NCBI RefSeq assembly: GCF_964340395.1
Contig: NC_135565.1
Location: 6,084,142-6,148,141 of the forward strand
DNA length: 64,000 bases
Origin: Glandiceps talaboti
Taxonomy: Eukaryota > Hemichordata > Enteropneusta > Spengelidae
Direction of reading: 5' to 3'
The position numbers were made by a program, and so were the translations under genes. Shown piece by piece: positions 24,685 through 38,600 of the stretch. Below the pieces are notes generated by a model. That model was not told the origin of the DNA and did no database searches. It saw only the letters and a list, made by a program, of their open reading frames with translations. Numbering within the stretch: the stretch's first letter is position 1; every line of letters begins with the position of its first letter.

Positions 24685-27600
24685 TGCACACACGATGCCT
24701 ATATCACTACTGAACCTTATTGGTTCTGTACTGCTAACACACTGCCGTCACATGTTGTACTTGCATATTATATGTATCATCATGGAAATAAACTCATCGA
24801 CCCATGACCTTGGGAGACTTTCTCTGTTCAGTACGCATGTGCCAGGAATGAAATCATCACTGCCTGCCTTTAGCAAAGGCCCAATACCTTTGGGGCGGTA
24901 CCAGTGGCTAGCTCTGGTAGGGTTTAATGCGACCAATACTACAAACCCAAACCCCATTTAGACGGCCGTATTTTGACCAAAAATTAAAACATATACCCTA
25001 TTTTAGACTATTACAGGTTTTTTGAAGACCAATACATTTGTAGTAGTTCCATACCAAGGAAATATAGTTTTCACTCCTGTATTTTGTGGCAATTAATTGC
25101 ACATTTATGAACTGGTAGACTAAGCATATCGAAAATAAAGTAGCCCCCCCCCCCCAATCCAATTATCTGAATATGGTACTATCTTTGTTACGAGCTTAAT
25201 TTGTGTCATTAAGGTAGGAGGTGTCAAATTCGAATTACGTCAACGACGCAACTTTTGGCGCAGACTGAAACTCGCGCTCTTGTCAACATTCGAACGCTAA
25301 ATAAACCCGGAATTGAAGTGAAGTGTTAAATGTTTTTCAAGCACTGTACGTACTCATGGAGATTTAGGGGGTGAACGGAAGGTAATCTCGTATAATTGAG
25401 TTTCAGAAGTCCTTGCGAAGAAAATTAGCTTTACTACCATGCATGACTTAAAGAGGAGCTGTTTTATAAATTTTAGACTTGATGAAATGATCATCAACCA
25501 CACTCCCTACGCTATATTGCCGGTCTGGAAACGTGGCCCACACACCATTCACACCTTTCATCTCTACAGAGTAAGTTATACTGTCATGAATATCATTTTA
25601 ATGTCGGTGACGGGTTTTGTCAGTGTGGGTTTTTTGACGTGAGAAGGTGACATATTGATCACTATATAAAACTATCTTCGCATTTGATAATTTTCCACAC
25701 TACACGTACGTAGACACAACAATGGCGAAAAAATTGCAACAAAAACACTATTATTCAAATGTACGTAAACAATCAACTCTCAGGTACCATAGAAGCAAAA
25801 CATAAAATCATCGGACTACGCAGTTTTTCAAAAACTTCCCTCGCACACTGAAGATGCTGTTTTGCGAAGCAAATTTGCCATTTTATTAGTTGAAACATCA
25901 TTTAGCATTTTATGCATTTTCCGTCGCTACTTTCTTAGTAATCAGTGGTCACGTAGCGTAGCGTCGGTGATCGAGAAACTTCAGTCCCTGAACTCCAGTA
26001 AAATTGCAATCATTTACCGGCCTTAAAAACACCCTATAACAAATTGATAACAGTACTCTTTTGTAAAAGGCTTCCAAAACTTATTCTGTTGTCGGCATTA
26101 TGCTCTCCCACGATGGTGTGCACTTGTTTGGTTTCGCTAGGGGTCTAGTAGTCCTGCTTGCATACGGCAGAGGTCGTCCCTTCCAAGCGTACACCGTCTG
26201 CAAGGAGGACTAAGAGTTTCCGACACATGTATTCATTCCCAATAGAACCCCCAGACATTATACATCCCTGTATCAGTATAATAACGTCCTGCCAATGAAT
26301 TTTAATGAATATAGTTTGTTTTTCAGATGTATTCAACCAAAAATAGATTTATTTTTTATGTCTCGCCAACTATACGGCCTACGGGTAGTCACACTGACTT
26401 GCGTGAGTCGAGTTTTTATAGTAAAGCATACAGTTCAAATTGCAACAAATTATACAAGTTGTACTATAAAAACTATTTACATTGTCTCCCCATAAAAGAA
26501 GTATCCATGGTAACATTACTATAAAGTTTCAATGAGGGGTTCTACATTTATTTTTGTACCCAAAATCAATAAATACATCTAGTAGCATACATTGTATCTT
26601 TTGGTTCCTCACAATGCAGTGCCACATATGCAGAGCTATAGGTACATATACTTACTGGATGCCGAGTTGAGTGGATCAACAGCTAATGATAGTATTATTT
26701 ATAGTTCAATTTGATGAGTTATTTCCTATTTTTCATAGTGACCACACTCCGCAATAAACACTAGCAATTTCATTATAGGAAATCAACATTTAACTGTTTC
26801 AACAATGCAATGGAGATATAAGGTGTGAGATCAATATCTATTTGAATGTAGGATGGAAATCTAAATTCTTTTACTTTTGGGGTGTTTTTTTAGCTGTCTA
26901 GCTAGCTCTCATCCTATAGAAACGATTTTACTTTTAATGGGTCTGTTTGTATCCCTAAACATGCAAATTATTTCTTTTAAAAAATTTCGCCAAATTGAGA
27001 AATGGACACTGTAGAACAGCACTAAAATAAAGTATCAACAAAAGAACTGTTTTTCCTAACTACATAATGGCTTTGTATTCATAGCATTACTACTTATTGA
27101 TTTGATTGGATGGACATTTTCAATTTTGGCCAATTAAGTTGGGGGGGGGGGGGTAACTAAAAGTTTTTAGCTGTTTATCCTACATTGAACTATTGACCTA
27201 GCCCCCAATGTGTTGATTTATCATACATAATTATGTACTGACAAACATCCCTTGGTGCCTATGTGTCCCAATATTTTGCATTTTTATGTGAATTTTGTCC
27301 AAAAATGTTGAAATTTGGATCGGCTGGGGGTGTGTCTGTGTGTGTGTGTGTGTGTGTGTGGGGGGGGTTATAATTTTGAATGTTATGACCACTTTGGCTT
27401 TGGGGAAATAAATAAACTCTGCACATGAATAGTTCAGTTGATTTAGCATACATATGTACTGATAGATATATCCCTTGGTGCCCATGTGTTATAATATTGT
27501 ATAATTTCATGTGATTTTTAGCCAAAATGGAGAAATTTTGAAGGGGTGGGGGTCACATTTGTGAATATTATGAGCACTTTGACATTTGGAGACATAAATA

Positions 27601-30600
27601 AACGCCATATATGAATAGTTCAGTTGATTTCACATACATATGAACTAATAGAAATATCCCTTGGTGCCTGTGAGTTCCAATACTGCACAATTTCACGTGA
27701 TTTTTGTTCAAAATGTTGAAATTTTAATGGGGTGGGGGGTCATATTTTTTACTGGCATTTTCAAGTTAGCATACACACAATGATTTTTGTTGTATAATTA
27801 TGAAGGGGCATTGGTACATTATACATATGAGCAAAGATAAACAAGCTCATTTTAATTTTTTTCAAAATTCAACAAAATTTCATAAGATATTTCTGTCAAA
27901 AATGTCAAAATTTAGATGGGGTATGGGGTTACAATTTCAATTTTAGAATTTAACCGGACGTGGTGACCCCCTATTTTTTTGTCATTGATAAATAGCTGGA
28001 ATAATACATTGTACACCTACAGCATATAAAAAAAATCTATCACGGACTTTTATCTTTTTTGCAGTTTTCTTGAGTTTTTCTTTAAAAATAATAAAGCAGT
28101 TGGGGATAAAAGAACATAATATTTTATGAAGTAATGAAAAGAAATTACAAAAAAATATGTCTAGACATACTATACATTGCACACAAAAAATGTAAGTTCA
28201 TTAAGTGCTCCGGGGATAATCTTTAACTATCAAAAATTGTGATGTAGTTAATAGTTGTAAATCTACTATTTTGACTCAAAAACATTTGTGTAGATACAAG
28301 AAACGGTAATTATCTTGAAAACAAAGGTGGTGACATAGTATTTTTTGGGCATTTTTTACATATTCAGATATCAATGTTTAAGTATGCAAAGTATAAGAAA
28401 AATCTATCGACTTTTTTGAATTTGACACCTCCCCCCTTAACACATATTTCAGTCATGATGAGAAACGTTGATTTGTTGGTCTTTCCCAACAGTATACATG
28501 TAATGTATCTCTGTATATGTCACATGTTTATTAACCGCACTTGCCATGAGGCACAGCGAGTTCTTCAAATGTTTACATGTAGTCCGGTTAAAAGTAAGCA
28601 AGTTCGCGATGACGATAAATCGTTCACGAAACCAACTTGCTATCATTATAAAGCAACTATATTTCTCAAGCACAGATGACAATTAGGCGTGTTTTCAAGA
28701 GCTACATTATCCACATGTATAGTGTTTCAAAACATAACACTAATGGCGTGGTAGCAATTTCACGTCTGTATAGTGTATGTGCTATTTAAAAACATTATTA
28801 CTAACTTAGACTAATAATCGGTGTTGATATGTTTACAATATATATCAGGCCTAAATTCAGTTATCAGACCCCACCTAGTTTTTAACGCCGACCCTAAACT
28901 TTTTTTTTACGTATTCGAGAGAAAAAATTAAATAAAATCGGCGAAAATTGAAGTCTCGCAAGAAATAGTGGATGCGGAAATTGACATCAACTTCAAAATA
29001 CAATATAAAACTGTTCGTCCAATCTGTAATGGCTGTAGATCTGATGCTAAGAAACCAATAATAATAATAATAATAATAATATTTATTTCTTATAGAGCGC
29101 ATTACATTAAAACAATCTCAATGCGCTGAACAAAAGTATAAAAGCAATTTAAAATGTACATATACACAAGTATAAACATAAAATGAAACAAGATAAAAAT
29201 ACAAAGACACGGAATGACATTTAAAAACTGAAATGTAAAAAAAAGTTAAAAAGTTAATGATAATGAGATCTAAAAAGATGATATTTTAAGGCAGATTTAA
29301 AACTGTTCAAAGTATGTGAAGAACGAAGACATGGTGGCAGGGCATTCCAAAGGCGTGGGCCGCAAATAGAGAAGGCCCGATCACCATAGTATGCAGTGTT
29401 CCCTATCGGTTGGTGCAAATTCACCACGCTACCGGATTGCGACCGAAGGGAACGACGGGTGGATCTAACCATTAATAAATCGCCTAGATATGAGGGCCCG
29501 CACCCATTAAGAACTTTAAAAACAATACAGAGTACTTTGAATTCAATGCGCTTCTGAATAGGTAGCCAGTGTAATGAATGAAGAACTGGGGTAATATGCT
29601 CAACTTTTTTCTTTCTAATGACAAGTCTTGCTGCTGAATTCTGGATAATTTGGAGCTTACGAATTTGTTGAAGTGGGAGACCATATAATAAACTGTTGCA
29701 ATAATCTAAACGTGATGTAATAAAAGCATGAACTAGTTTTTCAGTACAACTTTGATCAAGAAGAGTGCGAATTTTGCCAATTTTCCACAGAGCATGAGAG
29801 GCAGCTTTACAAATATTAATTACATGATCAGACATAGTAGCCGCCGAATCCATGGAAACACCAAGATTACGAACAGCATTAGATGGTTGTATATCGACAT
29901 CGCCAATCCGTATCTCACACCGGGGTACCGGACCCGCACCACCAAATTTAGAAGAAAAATGCACAATTTCTGTTTTACCGTCGTTAAGACAGAGCATATT
30001 ATCACGCATCCACTGTCTAACTTCACTAGTGCATGACTCAATAACTGAAGTCGGAACCCGGTCACCCTCACACGTGAGATACAGTTCGGAATCGTCCGCA
30101 TACATGACACAATTTAAACCATGACGGATTATGATATCCTCCAAGGGGGCTGTGTAAAGCGTAAACAAAACAGGTCCAAGGACGGAGCCTTGGGGGACAC
30201 CACAATCGAGAGACTGTGCCTTTGACACGACTGCTCCAACACTCACAGATTGGAATCGACCAATCAAATAGGAACGAAACCACTCCAAGGCTGAGCCCTT
30301 GATGCCATATCTATTACGCAATCTGTGCAATAAAATGTCATGATCAATCGTGTCAAAGGCAGCAGAAAGATCAAGCAAAATCAATATTACATCTTTACGT
30401 TTATCAAGGGAGCCTAATATATCATTTTGGACTCTTAGAAGGGCCGTTTCAGTGCTATAACCCGCTCGATAAGCTGACTGGTATTTAGCGAATAAATTGT
30501 TGTCAGATAAATATGAATTCAATTGAACTGAAACAATGCGTTCTATAAGCTTTGAAAGAAAAGGAAGATTAGACACCGGGCGGTAATTCTTAAGGATATT

Positions 30601-32539
30601 TTTGTCTAAGTTTGCTTTCTTTAGTAACGGTCGAACTATAGCTGATTTACAGGACGACGGAAATTCGCCTGAGATCAGTGAGCTGTTGATAATTTGACAA
30701 ATAACAGGTGCAATCTGTACGCTGCATTTCTTTAAAAGTGTGGTTGGAAATGGGTCAAGTTGACAAGACTTTGGAGGCAATGTGTTAATGAGTTTTGACA
30801 CATAATCTATCGTGACGGGTGTGAAAGCGTCAAAAGAGCAGCATAAATTAACATTATATGTGTCGGAAAGTGTTGCTACTGGTAAACTTTCTCTCAGTTT
30901 TGTAATCTTAGAACAGAAAAAGTTAACAAATGTGTCAGGTAAATTACAGATATCCAAGTCGGGAAGAAATTCAGTAATAACACAGAGACCATGTGGAAAA
31001 CAACGGAAAAAATAACTACCTGAACTAGACACTCACATGTGATAAAGTATATTTAAAAATAAACTAAAAAATCTACCTATCCCACCTATTCTAAACTTGA
31101 GCGTAATCGGAACCATACAATTATTTTGTTAGGCCACACCATTTCACTGTTGCTATGGGCATGGGCTAGTTGATAGGCATATATTTGTTCATTTGCCGAA
31201 TGTTTAGCCATTTGCCTGTCAAGCGCTGTTGTCACTTTAGCCACATGTGCCATCATTTGCCAATTGCTATGGGTATGGTCTTGTTGCTAAACATATATAC
31301 TTTCAATTTAGGAATGTCTATCCACTTGACACCCTGTTAACTTTGCAATGTACACCATCGTTTGGCTGTCGCTATGGGCAGAGTCTTCTTGTTAGGCATA
31401 TTTGCATATTTCTTGAATATTTATTCATTTATCTATCAATCCCAGTTTAAATGTTCGCAATGTTATCGTCATTTGGCAGTTGACATGGTGTAGTCTTGTT
31501 GCTAGGGTCAGTTGTGTCAATATATTCATCTACACACATCCTCAAATACATCACCATTATATTGTCAGATTTAAAGATTTTTTACCAAAACGTCCCATTT
31601 TTACACCTAATTGTATATCACAGACAGAATCATGAATACTCCATCTTGTACCTACTGCACAGAACATTAACTTAATTTACCAATTAGCTATTTAGGTTAT
31701 GGTTGTTTTAGTTTTTTTTTGTTTTTGTTTTCTTAAAACCAAAATTCATGTTTTTTGAGCCAAATTAAAGTCCCAATCGAGTACCAAGGCAATCGGTCTG
31801 GTTGGTCTGTTATATAAAACACAATACTTCACTGAGCCAAAAAGACAATTGTTCACACACTATGGCCTCAAATCAGCACTCTCAAAGCAGATTGCTGCTT
31901 AAATTGCATGTTAAAGGATTCGAATCAATAATTTACTAACAAAGGGATTCAATGTGTATTGTCCCTTTGGCACTATACAAAACACTAACAATGGTGTCCA
32001 AATGGCCGCATCACCCAACAAGTTGAACTTGTCACAACTCCCGTTAGCAATACACTACAAGTCGATATTAAGGCACTGTCGAATTAATACGGTTTAATCA
32101 CAAATATTTCAAATTAATAATGTCAAATAAATGTCCTGGCAATAAACGGACATCAATATTACACAGTACTTCCTTGGTTTGGCTAATCATTATTTGGCGA
32201 TGAAAACTATTACGGATGACGGAATGATTAGGGCGCGATCAGTAGATTTATTGCCGGGTTGGTCTGTCAACCGTTTGTTCACGTTGTACTTAAAACAGAT
32301 TAACCCCCTGCAATTCATCCACACAACAACAACCGTCTCCCCGACAAATATTTGTAAAAGACAGCAATTCCTTCCCCTCCCCTCCAATCTGGGGACACGA
32401 AACATTCTCTTTGTCCTTCAAACACGGTATTTGCAAAGTATAATACAATAGAATGAACGTGTCACATTTAATATGCATCTAGTAGTGGTATGGGGTTTTA
32501 CCTTCCGTTGGGGAGGAGGGGGTATGTTATGCTTTTGTG

Positions 32540-32638
<99 letters not shown>

Positions 32639-32651
32639 CATGATGATGATG

Positions 32652-32683
<32 letters not shown>

Positions 32684-35600
32684 GATGATTTAGTTTTGGA
32701 TGTCATAGGGAACACGGACAGTGATACATGTACTGACTCAAGTAGTAACAGTGAGTCAGATTAGAGTGACACTGATAATGGCAATACTGAAGGTAAAGGT
32801 GATAATGATGACAATGATATCAGGGAACTGTTACAAGTGACCAGAGTATGCACAACATTGAAAGCACGTTTTAGATACTAACTAGATTGTGTATGATCAG
32901 GGTTTTTTTAATGTTTGTTACTTTACAACCATTGCAGGAGTTATATAGAAACGCCTGTGATCAGAACGTCGTTTTAACAGTGGTGTACAATGAAAACTCT
33001 CTTTGAGGATGCTGAAAAAGTCTACTTCTTATCACTACCAAACTGACAAACACTGATACAAAAATCAACACCGGGTCCCCTAGGTTCACGCGACTCTCTC
33101 ATCAGTTTGTTTATGTCTGTGAAAGTTAGTCATGCTGTAACACGACATTTGAGTGTAAGCTCATAGATTAAATTTGAATTTTGCACTAAAAGTCGAATTC
33201 TATTGTTAATATGCTTTAACATAGACCATCCATCAATGGTCAATAAAATCACCAATTTCACAAAACGTTTTCCACACACTCTTTCCTGTAGTGGCATGGA
33301 CATTTTCTCCGCTACCCTTGAAAACCTACCAACACACTCCTGACCAGTTGTTTTGTCACATCCATAGACTTTCAATTCTGTAACTATTTGTTGACGATCG
33401 AAAGTTTTCATTTACACTTTTTCCTTGAAATAGACGACCGCTACTTGAAGGTTTCACCATTACCGTATTACAGAAAAGTCGGCTGATTGCATATTTAATA
33501 TGACCTACATGTTGGTGTCAGATCACCGATTGGTTTGCAGGTACATACATGATAAAGCGTGGAGTAGCAGTGAGAAAATCATAGTTGATGTCCGAATAGC
33601 CTTGGTGCAATATTAAATTCACTCTATATTGTATATTATTATTAAAGTTGTATTAAAATAATTGTAAAAAGCTAAACATTAATTAATAAATTGGTAGTCG
33701 GCTCGTTCATTACATAGACCTCCTTACATAAAATGATATGGTCAAACGAAAAGTTTTAGCACCCATTTCGGTGATGAACAATTATCCTTTTTTTCATTCT
33801 GTACACAGGCGTTTCTATACAACTCCTGCAATTGTAGTATATGTACAAATATTGCTTTCTAATACAGAGTCAAAATCATTTTATTTGTATGTATACATAT
33901 AATGGGAATATTGAGTAAATTTCAGTATATGCAATTGTCATGGGAAGGGTCATGTTTTACAAAATGGGACACAGGGGAGGGTCACTTTTTACGAATGGAG
34001 AATGGGGGAGGGTCATGTTTTTCTTAACAGACCGGGCCATGTGTGATTTCCTCCGGCCCTCCGCCCTTGTAAATACTGAAGGCCCCCTAATGGCAAACTC
34101 ACTACCCGAATGTACATGACAATGGACAGGCGGGTGGGTTGGTCGGGTGCAAAATACATTTCCAGGCATTTAATCTAATTTAATCTTAGACTAATCTAAC
34201 CCAATTCAATCCAAATCAGTCTAATCTAATCTAATCTAATCTAATCCATTCCAGGATATCAACCTCAATCTTCGTGGTCCCATATCAGTGACGACGACGA
34301 CGACGACGACCTTGGTAGTCTTTTCATACTGTTTCAACTTCGAATCCATGTTTTGACTGTCGCACTACGACAGTGATGAACACGTTAGCGGCTCTCACAG
34401 TCATTCATGTTTCAACTATCACTTGAAAACATCTACAAATCTGTTTGGAATTACTAAACTATTGCTGAATAATTATTTCAGGCGATCGAACTTTTTGGTT
34501 TTCACGTTAAACAGAAGTTCCTGAAATCAAAAAGACTTTTTACGGTTTGTTTGGTCGTCCCGACTTTAGTATAAATGATGATACTTGGACGCACACGTCA
34601 ACCAATTTCTTCCGATTTGGATGATAAAGCAAGGTGTTACACTTTACATGTAATATTGCAGACATTATTTGTTTTCTTGTACCTGCAACTCTAGCTTTGA
34701 GGATTACCTTATGCCAAATTCTAGACGGGTTAGCTGTTTAGACACGATGAGGTCCAACGTACGCAAATATAAACAACACTGCACTCTACATTGTATACTA
34801 CGTATGTAACTGCATGTTACCTTGTCAACGAAAATTACCAAAGGGTGGTACAAGCCGATCGTTCAATCGTAGTGGCAACACTTATAGGACATTCACGATA
34901 ATTCAATTGAATAGACTATGGGGAGGCAGTACCGTAGCAAGCTGCCCCCCCCCCCGAGATTTTGGAAAAAAGAAAGAAAAAAAGCTACTTCTTGAATACA
35001 TAGCGATTCTATTAAAATCATTATTTACGTGACGATTCCTAGCATGCGCGATTTAAATGGATAGTTCACTAAAGTGACTGTGCACTGACTCCTGGCTAAT
35101 ATGTGTATTATATCGCTATTGTACGCTGGCTTAACTTTGAATAAAAATGTGTCCAGTTGAAAATTGTAACTTTTTGCAGCAAATTAAAAATTCTTAGTGC
35201 GGGAAAGTACAAAAGAAGAGCGCACATATGCACTGTGCATTTTCCGCGAGTAACAGTAGTCTTGAAAGTCTCCTTCATTTGAAGATAACAAGTCGCAATT
35301 ATGATGTCAGCGAATGAAACTAAAAAAAGACGGAAAAAGTCCTTCAACGTGAGGTCGCCTGCTATGCTGCATGCAGTGACTCCGAAGATGCGCTCGATCT
35401 CATTTACATCTTGTTCCTTATATTCAAACATTTCATACTTATAAAAATGGCAGATCTCTTTTTGGAATATTTGGTGGCCCTGAAAGACTATTAAACTAGG
35501 TACGCAGTTTAAGATCCACTATTTGAAGATCTTTCTTTCAATAATTGTGTTCGACGTTGTCTTTGGTTAAAATGTTGTTTGATATAATTATCTCATTGCA

Positions 35601-38600
35601 CACTGACACTAGCGTTATTCCGCAATTCATTTTGAAGCGACAATTTGCTATGGAAAGAATGGCCCTGAATTTGTAAACAGAGCTGAGCTGTACCTTCGAC
35701 ATCAAATTCCAAACTTCAATTTCCATTATAATGATAATGGAAAGGAGAGGTTCCGACATAAACGAGGCCATAACAGTTTTGGAAGTTGGATAAGGGAAGA
35801 AGTCCATTTCAAGTTGCCGGTACCGCAGGCGGTTCCCGCGGGAATCCAAACCCTCCCTCACCGCCGGCGGTTTTACCGCTTTGTTACCGTGCATATTCAT
35901 GAGAAACCATTACCGCTTGACATGGCATAATGAATTCAGTGTGAATGGGGTACCTGAATATTAATCAGATCGTTGTTTCTGGTCGGTCCCGCGGGAACCG
36001 CGGGAACCTCGGTTTCTTCCGTCAATACAAAGAGGTTTTAGACAGTAAAAAGTTACTGTCTATGGTTCTATGAGAATACAATAAAATGGCGATAATAAAG
36101 ATAATATAGATGTGTATAAGCCAAACGTTTATGGTAGGGGTAAAAATATGCTCGTTTTATATGATCGTATAAATTCACTGCAAGTAATGTTACAATTGGT
36201 TAACTGCGACGTACGTTAAAAATCATCAGACGATTTCGAGTCAAGAATAAACATTGCCATATGAATCAAGTTTATTGGAACATGTAATCAATTTGTGACG
36301 AAAAGTCAGACACAACTGCTTTCATTCTTCGATCGCAGCGTGCATGCAGTGTGATCGAATAGTGGAACAGCAGGCTTTGTTAAAAATACGATAACTCCGT
36401 GCAAGTGGGTCAAATGCTGAGCGGGTTCATCGAAAGGGTAGGACTTTGAATTAAATGAATAAAAATGCTGTGAATAATAGTGTCACTAGTCTTTTGTCCT
36501 GGTTATATTTATACATTTTTCTATTGTATACAGTTCTGGCAGTGAATATGAAATCCGTAATGCTTACTATACATCGTGACCGATGAAACGTTCACACTTT
36601 CTTCGTACACTATCATTGGCTCGTATTTTAAAGAAAAGCTACGAATTACGTCATATTGCACATTTGTCTATAAAAGCATCAAAGTGTAGTAAGAGGTTGT
36701 AAACGACTTATCAATTGTCCAGTCTATGGTGACAACAATTAGTCTTTAGTTGAGAGGTGTGACCGAAATCAAATAGTTATGACAATAAAACAGTATTAGA
36801 CACAAATGATGTACATGTACACGCGAGTAGAAAAAAAGGCATGTACAAAAATATGTCAGTCGAAATGTGCAACTATTTCATACACAAAGTCTTCGGGTGG
36901 CCATGGCCGCGACGTTTTGGTCTCGTGTTACCTCATGATTTTTCAGATATTCCTTTCTGAAGTATGTACAACCTAAAGTAAAGCAGTTACGTTTTATTAT
37001 AAGAGCAGTTTTCATTTCCTTTTACCAAGCGCACATGGCAAGGGGGACGTAACATGACCCCTGACCGACCTTGAAGTAATCATGACGTAGCTACAAGTGT
37101 GAACAGATCTGATCGCCACATTTTCGTATCGATGAACACGCCGCGCCATTGCTTATAGACTTTCTGGTGTCGCAGAAGTGTCCTCGCAAGTTTGACTAAT
37201 TGAGTCCAAAATCTTCTTGCAAATTGCAGATTTTATTCGCATTTTACGATTTGGCGAGTGGGCATTATTATTTTAATCATTTATCGATACTGTGACGTGA
37301 GGGTTCATGTCGGTACCTGTTTAAGTTGTGTCAGTTTTGAACATCAATCTCAGTGTCTGAACGTCACCCATGTCCCCATTGAGTTCGGTGGTCTACTGAA
37401 TTCGGAAAAAAAAAACATGCGACAAATCATCGGACCTGCAAAACATCTCCGAATAGCATCGTGTGCGACATGTTTGCGATCTATTGTTCTCTCATGAACA
37501 ATGAATTTAGGTGTTGTCGGAATAATCAAAGGACATGCCACACAAAAGACTATGGAGATAATGTCGTGGTCCCGGTATCGTCGGTTTCCCGTGTACATAC
37601 AAGCTCATTACTGACAGCTGAACCCGGTACCGCTGTTACCGCGGTAAAGGTGTGTTTCCCGCGGGAACCGCCCGCGGTACCGGCAACTTGAAATGGACCT
37701 CTTCCCTAAAGAAAATGATTATTCTGTTGTGTTACTTATTTGAGAAAGTACCATCCACTTTTTTTTACTTTGAATGTGACATCTTTTCGGCAACTACTTG
37801 AAAGATACGACATTAGAACAGAAAAAATGAAAAAGCTGTTCAACCTACCCATATATTTTTCTGGTGATGGGCAATATATCCTCATGCGGGCTTCGCATTT
37901 TTTCAAAATTAAGGACATTTCTTTATATTTTCTGAATAGTACATGTAACAATATACATTTGAGTCTATTCCAAATTATATAATATCTTGTACAGTGGTTT
38001 ACTTGGCTCCGATGTTGCATACAAGCATGAATTGAGATTAAATATCCATTGTGCACTAAAAATAATTGAACAAAAGTTTACGACCATTTGGCCATCAAAA
38101 GTCTGAAAGTCTTGAAATGTTTTGCCTTTTATTCGGGATTTTTTGGAACCAAATTAAACTTCAGGAGAAGTCATTTACCATGTGCACATCCGCATAATAT
38201 CTTTCAGCTTTGCCACAACAAAATACACGTCCAGATAATATGTAATGTATAGCATAATTGTTTCAATTCTGGTATTTTATTATGTCTATGGTTTGATATT
38301 TTATGCCTCAAAATGACCTCCTACACTGTCTTATTTTCAATTTTTTTCACCTTTGGAGTTACCTCCTTCAAATACATCATTGTACCGTATGATTTTATAT
38401 CTCCACTATAGTGTAGTTGACAGAAGGGGTGGCTAAAATAATGCTAGAGTTTCAATTGGCGGGGCTTAACATTTTTTTGAGAAGAGAGGGTGAGAGGAAC
38501 TATACCATTTGTTTGACCGTAAATTGTGTACATTTCCTAACTGTAGCTATGCAGACAAATTACATGAGATAGTATCAAGATGACTGAATAAGTTCTATCT

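Noticed and set aside
32537-32764. Acidic protein with poly-Asp followed by [12 protein letters not shown]
   Set aside because: The Asp run is the GAT microsatellite; the short tail has no acceptor or conserved motif.
33130-33411. 93-codon minus-strand frame as an independent gene
   Set aside because: It lies wholly inside a TIR transposon and has no recognised motif; reported only as part of that element.
37736-38056. 106-codon minus frame and the overlapping 80-codon plus frame
   Set aside because: No motif, no splice sites, inside the large inverted structure.
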